Shown here piece after piece: positions 13,745 through 25,400 of a stretch of DNA of 64,000 nt. The number at the start of each line of letters is the position of its first letter. The first letter of the stretch is position 1. Origin of the DNA: Acridotheres tristis (Eukaryota; Chordata; Aves; Passeriformes; Sturnidae). Location of the stretch: positions 2,668,841 through 2,732,840 of the forward strand of contig CM072894.1 in NCBI GenBank assembly GCA_037013685.1. Direction: 5' to 3'. A model generated the notes under the pieces. That model did no database searches. It had not been told where the DNA came from and saw only the letters and a program-made list of their open reading frames with translations. Position numbers and translations under genes: made by a program.

Positions 13745-16166
13745 TGTAGATTCTTCACTGAAATGTGCAACCAGGTAGTAGAGAAAGAATCTGATAGTGC
13801 CTGGGCTGGGAGTCCTCTGCTTGTTTTAGAAAGTCCATGTGGCAAGGAACATGTGTGAATGCACTCCAGCTATGGGGAGCACAAGCATTGCTCACAACTC
13901 AGTTGCTAAATCTGAGCAAACCTTTAAGGAGCTGTTTTATTACCCCATAATATAATAAAAAATTATGTTTTTTCCTGATTTTTGCATGATTATGCATATT
14001 GGGTCAAACCACTGCATTATGGAACATAGAAAAAAAGCCTTTACTAAATCCACACGACTGAGGATTTAACTTCCTTTGATGTGCAAATCTAGTTAATTTT
14101 TAATTTGATACAATTTTCATCTTTCAGGACATTTATTTCCATTGCATACAGAACAGTTGTTGTCCCAAGCACATCCTGCCTCTGTATTTCCTTATCCTTG
14201 CAGTCTCTTCCTAGGCCTCTTAACTTGGAAGCTGTTTGGTTGGAATTTTTCTGGGCAGCTTTGCTGACACTTTGGTTTGGAAAGCACAAGTTGTGCCCAG
14301 CCTTGGAAATACCCATTGTTCTTTGGAAAGTCAAATCTATTTTTCACAGTGACCTTGCTTTGACCTTGTTAGCAGAATAGTGTGAGCCCTAATTAGTCCA
14401 TCTGTCAGCTGTCCAGGCTCACGTGATGGGACAGGAGCATTGCTGGCAGATTGGAAACCAGCTGAAAGCACAAAGAATGATAAATGAGAAATGTCAGGGT
14501 TTGGACACTGGTAACCATCTCTTGTTGGCATCAGAGCTGGGCTTCACATTGTTCATGATCTGAAGGAAGGGTTAAAGGACATCCTAATGAAACTCCCTCA
14601 TCACCCACTTGCTCTAGCCTTGGGATGCAGTGGGTTTGTGTAGGTTGGAAATTGGGCTCTGGCATCAAGAATAAAGCTTTTGAGAAAGGGTTTTGATGAA
14701 GCAAGTCCCACCTATAACTGTGTGAGCACAACAGACCCCAATTTAGTGGCTTCATTGCACACTCTGAAGAACTGTACATTGCTGGGCTTATTTGATGAGC
14801 AGGAATAGAGTGGAGGGTGGCTCTGCTGGTGACCTCCTGCTGTACCAGAGAGACACCAAACTGGGGTTGTTGGTGCCTGCCAGGACCTACCAGCAGCAGC
14901 TGCCTTCCACTGCTCATTTTGTGCCCACGAGTCTTTGCTGACTAACTTTTAATCCTGATCCAGTGTTGCACGTCCATGGGATCACAGGAGTTTGTAACCA
15001 GTGGGAAAAGGGGAGTGTGAAGCCTGCAAGCAGCCCTGTGGCAAGGTAGGTGTGTGTGTGTGTGGGAGCCTCACAAATCCAGCCCTCAGTGCTGGGCGTG
15101 GTGGGAAATGATTCATGCACCTATAGGTTTGTTAGCACCAGATGTGGCTGAAGGTGACCTTGGGAGCCAAGGAGAAGGGTGAAAGAGTGGGAACAGGGCA
15201 CTTCAGAACACAGGCACCATGGCTTTAAAACCAAAAGTTGCATTTCCCTGCCCTTTCCTAAATCTGTTCCAGCAGAGCATTGTTGACATAAGAGAAAAAA
15301 CCCCAGTGATGAGCTCTTCTGCAAATCCTGTCCCAAATGTTTTAGCTTGTCATGCCTCTAATTCATTTGCAAGAAGCTTGGACTAAAATAAAATTTATTT
15401 TCGTGCTTATCTGCTCTGATATCAGAGTACCCCAAAACTCAGCTTGGTCTGGGGGCTTGTTCCTGGAAACAAGGCTGCTTTGCAAGAAAAATGAGTTAAT
15501 ATCCAAGAATTTTGAGCCAAAAATCAGCTGCACAGTTCTCCTTGACCTCTTTGGAGCAGGCTCTGTGTGATACAACCCTTGTACTGATGACAGTGACAGA
15601 CCACTTGAGGGAAAACTGCTTCCAGGAGGGGCTGCTTTGCAAATGCATTTTAATAGGGGGGAAAAAAATCACCAATAAATAGTGGAAATGTGTTTGGTGG
15701 CAGGGTGGCTACTGTGGTGGTGCCATATCACCTGCAGTTTCATAGTGACTAAAAATAGTGCTGCCCATTTTAGTTTTTCTGAGTGTTCTGAATGTTTTTT
15801 AAAATGCTGAGTGAGCATCTCTCTCAAAACCACGTCTTGTGCCTGAACTTAGGCAGCCAGGAAATGTGCAGGAATTTGCATTTGCAGGCTCCTGCCATGC
15901 CATTGGAAGGAACTAGGAGCAATTCCCAGAGAGTATGTGCAGCCTCTCCTGGGGAATGCCGTGGGCTGCTCAGCAAAAGCCTTTTTTTACCATTTCTCAA
16001 TTTTCAGTTTGTCTTACACCCCTGCAGCATCATCCAGTGCACTATGTTGCCTAATGCTGGCAAGTGCTCAGGCAGCTGCTGCTCTACCTGTGAGGGAGGC
16101 AAGGCTTTATACTGATTATAGACTTTTAAATTTTACCTTTCTTGGTGCTGCAAGGGCATGTGATGT

Positions 16167-16322
16167 TAGAATCATGGAATTGGTGAGGTTGGAAAAGACC
16201 TCAAAGTCCAAACATTGATGCAGCCACCACCATGGTCACCTCAGAACCAAGTCCACGTCCCCAAATGCCACATCCACACTTATTTTTCAAATCTTCCAGG
16301 GATAGAGACTGGCACTGACTTC
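16167..16322 (-). mobile_element. CR1 LINE fragment (older subfamily)
   Basis: The + strand reads AGAATCATGGAATTGGTGAGG and TTGGAAAAGACCTCAAAGTCC, followed by a TCTTCCAGGGATAGAGACT block. This is reverse-complemented CR1 3' sequence of the AAGACCT type, distinct from the AGGGACC type seen elsewhere. Confidence 0.8.
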
Positions 16323-19300
16323 AAGGGACTAAATATTCTGCCCTGTCAGGTTTGATCCAACTCCCCTTGTATTTCACAGCCAAGCCAGGAGTGTCCATGA
16401 GCACACAGCTGCATTTTGTGGTGCTGCTGTGTGGACCTGTCATTTTGGCCAAGAAACCAGAAACCAAGAAATATGAATGGTGTGTGTGGCCATTTCTGCT
16501 CATCCTCCCCACTGTGTTAGGGCTGGAGAGAGCCCCCAGCACGCCCTGACTGACCCTGTGCAGCAGCTCCTCCACAGCAGTTCTCTCTGCTCATGGATCC
16601 CTGCCTTGCCTGTGGCACTCACAGCTGCCAGCCTGACACGTCAGGACCCATAAGGACATGTCCTCCTGGCAAGAATGTTTCCAGAACTCTTGCAGATCAT
16701 TCACTCATGGGCTTTATTCTGTCTTGCATCACCTGCCTCAATTTTTATTTCTCATAAATAACTGGGCACGCTTGGGAAGTACAAATGCATTCATTGCTAC
16801 TGAAATAAAAACTCCTCTACTTGACAGAGCATCCCAAGGAAAGGTCTGTTTGTGAGTTCTGCTGTGTGGGGTGAGTCCTCCTGCCCTGGAAGCTGCAGCC
16901 CCTGCAGGGTGATGTGAGCCCTAGCCACGGTAGCTGTAGTACAGGGGATGAATCATGGCTCTAATCATTTACATTGGATAAAATCACAGTTCAGAGCTCT
17001 CCTGAGAGCCTCCATGGGCACAGCAACAGATACTGCTTTTCTTCTCAGTGATCTGCACCACCCCTCAGTGGGTTTGCCCTTCAGCCCAGAAGAGCCCTGG
17101 TTGTTCAACCAGAAGAATAAACCAACTAAGGATGTATTAGGAGAGGGAAGAATTTGGCCTTTCCTTCCTTTTCCCCTTGGCTATTTTCACATTGGCACAC
17201 TGGGACGTGTTCCTGCTCTGGTCACTTTGTCCACAGCCTCCTGTGCCATCTGCAGGAATTATTAAGTAAAGGAATTAAAAAGCAGAAGAAGGTAATGGCT
17301 TAATAAAGTCCTCATCTTGTCTTCTGAAATGGGAATGCTGTGCTGTTTGGGGAGTTGAATGCAGGTGCTCTGAGAGCCAACTGACATTGAGTTATTCTGA
17401 TTTTACAGTGGTGATCTCGAGCAAATTATCCTTTGGGTACTTCCCAAGGGGAATGTTTGTTGACTCAGTTCACAAAGGAAGTAAGGATGTGCATTTGCTT
17501 GGGAAAATTATTATCCAAATCATAGTGCTCTTTTGAAACAGTTGTTTGACTGAATACCAAAAAAAAGCAATCAGACACTTGCCTTAGAAGACCTTGGCAA
17601 GGCAGTGAATGGTGAAATTATAAATTTCTTCTCTCTTACCCCCTCAGAGCAGAATTATCTTTATTTAGATTTCTTTTTTCAGCCCCAGAGAGGAAGTGGA
17701 TGAAGTTTGCAAATCATGTTTGGGCCAAATGCAGTGAATCTGTCTGTGCCTCCTATGTGGAGCTGAACTAAAACAGTGTCCCAAGGAGCAGTGCTGATTC
17801 TCAACTCCCAGACCCAAATGAGATCCCTTTCCTCCTTCCTAAGGATATTTAGTAGAGGAAAAAAAATATAAAGGAATGTAGAGCTGGAAGGTTAGACATT
17901 TAGGTTTCTTTCCATTGCTATTAAAATTATACCAGGGAAGCCTTTTAGGTTAATTTTAGCTCCAGCTTCACTCCCACCATCGGAATGTCCAATCTATTTA
18001 GACTGAAGGTATGTGAGGCAGGGACTGCTCTGGATCTGTTGCTATTCCCACCTTTGCAGTGCTTTCTCACCAATGCAGAGAAGCTGTTTCCCTTCACCAA
18101 GTACCACATCTCTCTCTTCCTCTCCCCTTTTCCTCTCAGTGCTTTCAGCAACCCTTGGATCAAAACTCCTTTGCTGCCACCTCCACTCCAGTCCCTGGGT
18201 GGAGTTTGGCAAGGACTCCTTCAAGATGCTTTTCATTTTTGAGGCTTGAAGTTAGTTTGTGGCTGAAATAAATGCCATGTACAGGAATGTTTTGGGATGA
18301 CTTTTGTGGAATATGCTGAGAACAGTGATGTCTTCCATTCCTCGCCAAGTGCTTCAGGGATGGTCTTCGTGTTACCAGACATCCAAGGGTGACCAGAGCT
18401 CTTCCAGCTGACTAGAATCCATCAGACAAATCCATATTTCAGATTTATGCTGGTCCTTTTGTGCAAAGAGCAGTTCCCTGTGCTGACATTGCTTCCCTCT
18501 GTACCTGCCTTTTCTCTTTCATGTCTGGTATTGAATTCAGGTACCGCTGCCTTGGGAAATTCAATGATTAGTTGAATAATGAGTATCCAAGCCACACTCC
18601 TGCTCTGAAATCTTGTGAAATCTGATCCATTCTCAGGGGATTTGGCGCATTTCAAGGAAATCAGTCAGTGAGAACCCCAAGACTGATTTCTTGGAGGAAA
18701 GGGAAGATGCAGGAAGCCAAACATTTAGATCAGTCCCTGAGATTTTGGCTTATAAATATTTTCACCTCTTTCATTTAATTTACTTGGATGGGGAGGTCTA
18801 ATTGAGACATTCAGAAGTATTCAAACCCCCCTAATTCCAAATCAGCAGTGGCAGGAAGATGCATGCTGTGGCTGTGGATGCTTTCTTCCCAGCCATTCCT
18901 TGTGAACTCGGGGAAGTCAGACTGGCCTGGCAAGTGGCCTAACTCTGCTGCTGATGACACCTCTCCAGCAGAAGCAGTGTGTGGGCAGACAGGGAGTTTC
19001 ATCATGGGGAGGAGGAGGCATGCATCACCTTTTGTTTAAGCAGAAGCATCTTTTTGGAATGCTATCCATTTTATCGGTTAGGGCTTGGACAGGGAGCATC
19101 CAGGAGAGGCTGGATATTGTAATTAACACAAGTGGAGGCAGGCTGCTGCATCTGCCTGCCCGCCCAGAGAGGAAGAACCTGTTGAATTTGCTAGGAGCTA
19201 TTGCTGTAAGGACAAGAGCCACAGTTCCTGGGAGTACAGCAGCCACAAGTGGATGGAGTAGCTGCTTCAGAGCTATGCTGTGGGGAAGAAACAGAGGCCT

Positions 19301-19404
19301 GGATTTTGGACACTGGGTGCCCTTTGGGGTTAGAGTCTCCACTTTTGCCTCCTAAGCACGGGGAGGAGGAACAGCCCCCTCACTGTCGGTCGGGTGAGCC
19401 AAGG
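16323..19404. other. 5' flank of ABCA12: promoter/5' UTR region, not resolved
   Basis: Must contain, or splice to, the transcription start. No CpG island is seen. A TATA-like TTATAAATA at about 18750 lies some 650 bp before the start codon and cannot be confirmed. The last 150 bp before the ATG are purine/GC-rich. An AG preceded by pyrimidines near 19355 may be a 5'-UTR acceptor. A minimal three-codon upstream frame (ATG GAG TAG) starts at 19253 and would be in the leader only if transcription starts upstream of it. Confidence 0.4.
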
Positions 19405-19473
19405 ATGGCTGCGCTCTCCCAGCACCTCAGGATCCTGCTCTGGAAGAACTGGCTGAGTGTCAAGAGGCAGCTG
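19405..19473 (+). CDS. ABCA12: ABCA12 coding exon 1 (start codon)
   Basis: Encodes 23 residues, MAALSQHLRILLWKNWLSVK then RQL, the cytosolic N-terminus that precedes the first membrane helix. The LLWKNWL motif is typical of ABCA-family N-termini. The start is chosen because the frame has no other ATG between 19249 and 19405, A is at -3 and G at +4, and the length matches ABCA12. The donor is CTG|GTGAGT and the exon ends in phase 0. A pyrimidine-rich run ending in AG near 19355 could be a 3' splice site, so this exon may begin just upstream of the start codon and follow a non-coding exon. Confidence 0.93.
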
Positions 19474-22400
19474 GTGAGTGTGGGGACAGAGGAGTGCAGG
19501 AGGGGGAACCTAGGAGGATGCTGAGGAGCAAGGGGGGCACTGCAGAGAGGAAGGTTGTGCTGTTAGAATGGGAGGGTGGTGGTAGAAGCAGAAATGGCAC
19601 AGAAGTGAAAGTGAGTTTTGTGTGAAGCTCATGCATGAGGGCTCAGGAGTCCAGATTGAGTACCATGGATGGTGCCTCTCTTGTTCCCTCAGTACAATGT
19701 CTGTGCAAATAAATCATGCAAGACTCACGGGCAGACTGCAGTTCTGTACCTGCTGCCATGTGAGCACACCCTGTGGCTGGGGTACAGCCTCTGAAGAACC
19801 CCTGGGATTTGGGGGTGATGGGAATGCCCTTACACAGAGCCATTTGTAAAGGATGGATAACAAAAAAAGAAGCTCTGAGAGATGCAGGTAGGACAGATTT
19901 CCAGTGCAGTCCAGTGTGCTGCAAATCAAACACCCCAAGGGTCTTTCTGCCCAAAAGATAAACCATTGCCAGCAATGTCCAGAGAGTGATCTGAACTGCA
20001 GCAGCATTGCATGGCCAGGCAGAGTAGTTTTGTCCCAGTCCAGTTTTGGTACAGCTGTGTGTGGTATTTTCAGCAGAAGCCTGGGCAGTTCAGGGAGCTG
20101 CACCATAACCTGTGCTCCAGTAACCCAAACTTGCTGGGGTTTAAACTTGCCTTGGTGGAATGGAAACCTTGGCAGGCACAGGAAGTGCTGAGCAAAGAGA
20201 AATGTCCATCGAGGGTGTGATGTGAGGGTGAAGTGAAAGGCCTTGGATGAGTGTGTGCTTCTGCAAGGCCTGTTCCAGCTTACCCTGCCCTATCTCTGGG
20301 TTGTGCAGCCTGATTCAGAGAGGTGCTGAGTGCCTCTGACTCCTGTGGATATGCTTAGAGCGTTCTTCACTGCTGTAAAATATTCTTTTCCTGAGGTGCA
20401 GAAGAATCCCAATAAATTACCTCTAATTCCTGAAGAGAAATTGTAACAGCCTCATTAAAAGCAGAAGGTTTGGGTCCCTTTTTAGCTCTTGTGTACCCAG
20501 AGTAAATGCCACCTAAGCCCTCCCTGTGCTTCTGACCACAGTCTGACTTGCTGTAATTCTGGTTTCCTGTGGAGTTGAAATATCAACTCTGTAGAACTGA
20601 AATGTCAATTAAAATAAAAATCTGGCCACTGCTGACTATTTTATGGCAGGCATGCCTTGCAACCCTCCTTAATTTCCCTCTCTTGCTCCAAATCAGGGAG
20701 CTTGCTCAGACTGAGGAGCGTGTGAGGAGGTAAACTCAGATCATTTTGGGAGCAAAGTCAGGCCTGAGTGCCAAAGAGAACTGGAGATATTGGTGCCTCT
20801 TGCATGTTGCATTTCATTATTTAAACAGAGGCAGGAGGGGGAGAGAAAATGTGCACTCACCCAGAGATCCTAAGTAAACTCTGAGAGACTAAATCAACTT
20901 TTAGCAGTGAAGTAATCCAGCAACTAAGGGATTATGCAACTTACATCACAGTTCTTACTGTCCCAAGAGCCAGATCCAGGTTGGTTGTGGTTTCATTCCA
21001 GTCAACATGTTCCACCTGCAAGCAGTTTGGCCAGGGTGGTTGCCTTGTTTTGCTTCACTAGAAATGCCTGGGACAGTGGCAATGCTGTGATGTTGCAACT
21101 GATGTGCCCAGCTACCATTAAATCCAATTAAGTCACAGCACAGAGATATTGAGAGAAGACATGTCTGGAAAGTGGGGAGTATAAGCACCATTGTAGCTCA
21201 AAATGGGGAGGGACAACAATTTTCCTGAGTAGGAGCAATCAGTATTCATTTATTGTCCCAGGAATGTGACAGATGTCCAGCCCTTCCTTTAGGCAGCTTC
21301 TGACTAATATCAGTTTCTGTGCTGTTACCCCATAATTTTACTTTAGCCTGTGTCGTGCTAAACAAGGAGGACACATTAATAATACCATTTGCATGAGAAT
21401 TAACCACAGTTAAACTGTGTGTTTGGGGACTGATTATAGGGAAAGCATCTGATATAAAAAATTACTAAAATATGCCAGTGTCAGTGATGGATCTTGTTAC
21501 AAGTTGGCAGCGTATACATAAAAAGCAGGAAGGGTACTGTCTGTCTAAGCTAAAATGTGACTGAATGCTGAAATTACAGGAGCACCTTCTGAAGGGGTGT
21601 GTGGGGAGGTGCCTCGTGGTTTGATGTCTGTCACTTGCTTATTTTGGGGCATGAATTTGCTCCTACTTTCAAGCCTGAGTCACCTCATCAGGGATGATAG
21701 GGACAGAGTTGCTGTAGAACAACCATCTTTAAGCTGAATTGCTCTCCAGGATTTGTTTGTCTGTCTCTTTGGCTTTATGTTCCAGTGAGTGTTACAGGAA
21801 ATGAAAACACAGTTATGGGCTTGGAATTACTTTGGAAAAACAGCTTCGGGTAATATGTGCTGATCTGAAAAAAACAGCAACACAACGATGAAAAATGGGA
21901 TTATTTTCAAGAAAGACATCTTTAGAGTTCCAAAAATGGGCATGAAGATAGAACAGCAATTTTGTAGCACAGAGTAGGTTCAGCTTAACTACTGATGGAT
22001 GGAAAACTCTTAATCTAGTAAACACAGGAGCCAGGTAGCCAGCAAGTGCAAAAGCAGGGGATTATCTGAATAATTACAATTTCCTGGCTCACGAAAGTCC
22101 AACGTTTGTATTTGAAGACTTTGGGCATCCTCCCTATATAGGTTTACTATACTAGATGGTTAATTCTAGTATTTTCTTAATTCTTATTCATGAAAGGGGC
22201 AACCCTCATGTCAGAGACAAGAGTTCTATACATGTACATGTGTTTTTAAATACATTAGGGCAATATTACATGATTTCTTCTTGTATCCACCTTAAGTTAG
22301 GTATATGGAAGAAATTCTTCCCTGTGAGGGTGGTGAGAGCCTGGCACAGATTTCCCAGAGAAGCTGTGCCTGCCCCTGGATCCCTGGCAGTGTCCAAGGC

Positions 22401-25400
22401 CAGGTTGGATGGGGCTTGGGGTACCCTGAGATAATGGAAGGTGTCCCTGCCCATGGCAGGGGGTGGGACTGGATCAGCTTTAAGGTCCTTTTAACCAAAA
22501 CCATTGTGGGAATCATCTCAGCTCATGTGTATGGACTGCTAGAGCCTGGAGATGGAAAGGTGCCAGGGATTTGGGCTGCTGGGGTCAGAAACTCTTATAA
22601 GGGTTTTTTTCTTGATGATGAGTGCTCAGATGTGCATTCTGTAGGCTGGTTGCACAATTCCGTAAACCTCTTCTTTTACCATGCTTGATCTCCCCACCTT
22701 GTGAATGACCACTGTGAAAATCTTTCCTTCCAGCTCTACCATGAAGATCCACTGGTTGTGAAAAGCAGCAAAAAAAAAAAAAAAAAAAAAACAACGGGGG
22801 AAAAATTGCTGTAGGCTTGTCAGACATTTTAATTTTGAGGTCCTATTTACCCATCATTTCATTGAAAGTGAAACCAAGCTTTCACACTGCAGCTGCTTTA
22901 TCTTTTGGTTGGTGCTTCCCAGCGTGCCTTTACTGTGACACAGCAGTGCCTCAAAGTTGGGTAAACACTGTCCCCCATAATTATCAGCCAAACTGAAACC
23001 TTGTGCTGCTTTCAACCTTGTTATTTGCTCTTAAAATCTCCGGTAGTTTTTCTTCCTGAATAGATAATGCTTGGATTTTAATTGTATGCATGCCAAGATC
23101 AGTGTGATTTACAGTTCACCTTGTAACTCACTTAGGGCACTGCTTGTACATTCCAGCCAGGCTCTGGGTAACATCAATGCAACAAACATAACCGATATAT
23201 TTTCATTGCTCTTTTATAGGTATGGTCGTTTGTTTTAATTTCCTGGCCTGTGGTTGTTTTCATAATCTTGGCCATTATCCGTCTCAAATTCCCTCCAGAA
23301 CCACAGGAAAACTGTAAGTAACTGGTTTGTTTTTATGTCTGTGGGGTTTAGTTCTCATTTCAGTGACTGATGTGTTCATTTGATGTGTTTTGTTACTTTT
23401 ACAAATTTGACTCAGTGTAGTTTTTAGTGGAGATTTCCTGGGATGCATCATGCTGTAAATAAAATGGGTGTGCTCCTCTGAGTTTGTTTTTGCTCACGGT
23501 TTGTTTTGTTTTGTTTTGTTTTTTCCAAATTAGCTTTATAATTAGAAAACAACCTTAAAGAACTGTCTCATCAAAGTTTATTCAGATACTGCTGTGTAGA
23601 CAGCAATATAAATTTCCAGGATAAACTGAGGGGGAAGAGGGCAGCTGGGGGAGAGCTTACTTAGTAAAGTGAGTGAGGGTAGAGGCTGCAAGTGTGATTA
23701 TGGAGGGGAGGTGGCAAACATGAGATTGGTCAACGTGAAAGTTTCTACCTTGTGCATGCCACAGGCAAAATTAGCACATTAAAATAATGTGCACATCAAA
23801 GTATCTCGCTGCTAAGGCTCAGCTGAAGAGTGATATCAGGGACCTGCTGGTGCAGGTGAGCCCCTTCTAATAAAAATAGCAGCTCCTTGGGTGGGTCAGT
23901 AGTTGTTGGGGGTCAAATGGGTGAAAGTTTGCACAAGCTGGTTCCCGCTTGCAAGCCTTGCTCCTTGGGTCAGGAAGTGTCCATCTCAGAGCAGGGATGC
24001 ACTTGGGTCTGCTCTAAAGCACTGCTGCTGATCACTGAGTCCTTGCCACCATCAGAAGCATGTCCCAGCCCTGGGCACATTTGTTCATGAAGTTGTAGAG
24101 TAAAGCAGAGCAAGGAGTTCATCCAGTTGGGAGCTTTTTTATCTTTCACAGTTAGTTTTTGAGTTGAATCAAATGATAGAACCATAGAATGGTTTGGTTT
24201 GGCTTGGAAGGGACCTTAAAGGTTTTCAACACCTGGTTGATAGCAGAGACACCACCATGGATGACCCACATGGAGCTGGCATGGGCAAGGTTGGAGGTTT
24301 GTATTTGAGGCAGGAGGAGAGGAGACAGTGCCTGGCAGCAGAGGAGACAAGCAGCTGGCTCCCAGTGTTTGTAGCTATCCCATGTGTGAGATGTGGCTGG
24401 CAGGGATCTGCCTCTGAACACTGGGAATGTTTGCCCTGGTGAGTGTCAGGTGGGATTCTCTGGTTAGAAACTCCTTCCTCTGTGAGGGGTGAGAAAGGGC
24501 CACACTGTGACAAGTATCAGACAATTAGGATAGTGCTTGCTGCAGAGAGCTCACAGCCTGATCCCAGTGTAGCAATGGGTACCTCCTTCTGTAGGCAGGG
24601 ATGGAGAGCCAGAGCAAGTTCTTCCTGAGAGTATCATAGGAATTCTTTCATGAGAAAGGACATTCTTGATGTGTTGGGATCATTTTTTAACCCCAAGCCC
24701 ATCTGCTGTCAGCAAAAGACCTCTTTAGGCATGTTATATATTCCAAGTTCTCCTGAATTCCCTTGAACCAGTTGGAGCAGGCAAGACAGGACATGTTGTA
24801 CTTTGTGAAAACCCTGGATTTTGCCAAGTGTGGAAATGGCAGACCTCCCACGCTGCCCCATCACTTGTACTTCCTGTCCCCAATAAATCAGATTAGTTGG
24901 ATGTCAAGAGAGCCATGTGGATGGGGAAATATTTATTCTTTTATTTGACACAGTTATTAATTTAAATCTGTTTATTTGGAACGTTTTTGCTCTGGATCAT
25001 CACATCTCTGCCTTAATGAATTACCAGGAATAATCTTAAGAACTGCAAGTAGCACCATCAGCTGTGCTTTGCAGGAAAGGGGAATGTTGGGCAGTATCTT
25101 TGGATGAGTTCCCTTTCCTTCTGTAGATTAATTTTATTTTAGTACAAGTCTCAGTAAGTGTGTGAGTAGGTGTTTGTCTCTCTTCTTCTTAGAAGAAGAA
25201 GGATTATAGGAGCTCTCTCTAGGAGAGTTTTTTTTGCTGGAAAATAATGGGTTTTGGTGTATTCTTGTGATCCAGATGTTCAGAGACCATCTAAGGATCC
25301 CGAGGGGATAGAGAAGAATGCTAACCAGAGCATCAAACAGCCAATTTCTGCTGCTATTATAGTTAAAGAAGTACAGTTGCTTGACAATTACTCTTTTTTT

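Larger units (their letters stand above)
6801..16166. other. Intergenic DNA between repeats, no gene recognised
   Basis: Apart from the CR1 3' end at 9447 and the LTR-like repeat at 13237, I see nothing I can name. AT-rich stretches occur at 13200-13640 and 13930-14110. Short TG microsatellites occur near 10250 and 15048. In mammals the neighbour on this side of ABCA12 is ATIC, and no ATIC exon is visible. Confidence 0.65.
19474..23219 (+). other. ABCA12: ABCA12 intron 1 (3.7 kb)
   Basis: GT-AG intron in phase 0. It holds one CR1 3' fragment (22302-22518) and a poly-A run (22770). Nothing else is recognised. Confidence 0.85.

Noticed and set aside
18746..18760. TATA-like TTATAAATA as the ABCA12 promoter
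   Set aside because: Single motif some 650 bp from the start codon in AT-rich DNA. It is not supported by an initiator or conserved context that I can see, so it is only mentioned in the flank entry.
22700..22791. Poly-A run as the tail of a processed pseudogene
   Set aside because: No gene-like sequence or target-site duplication is recognisable upstream. CR1 elements do not end in poly-A.
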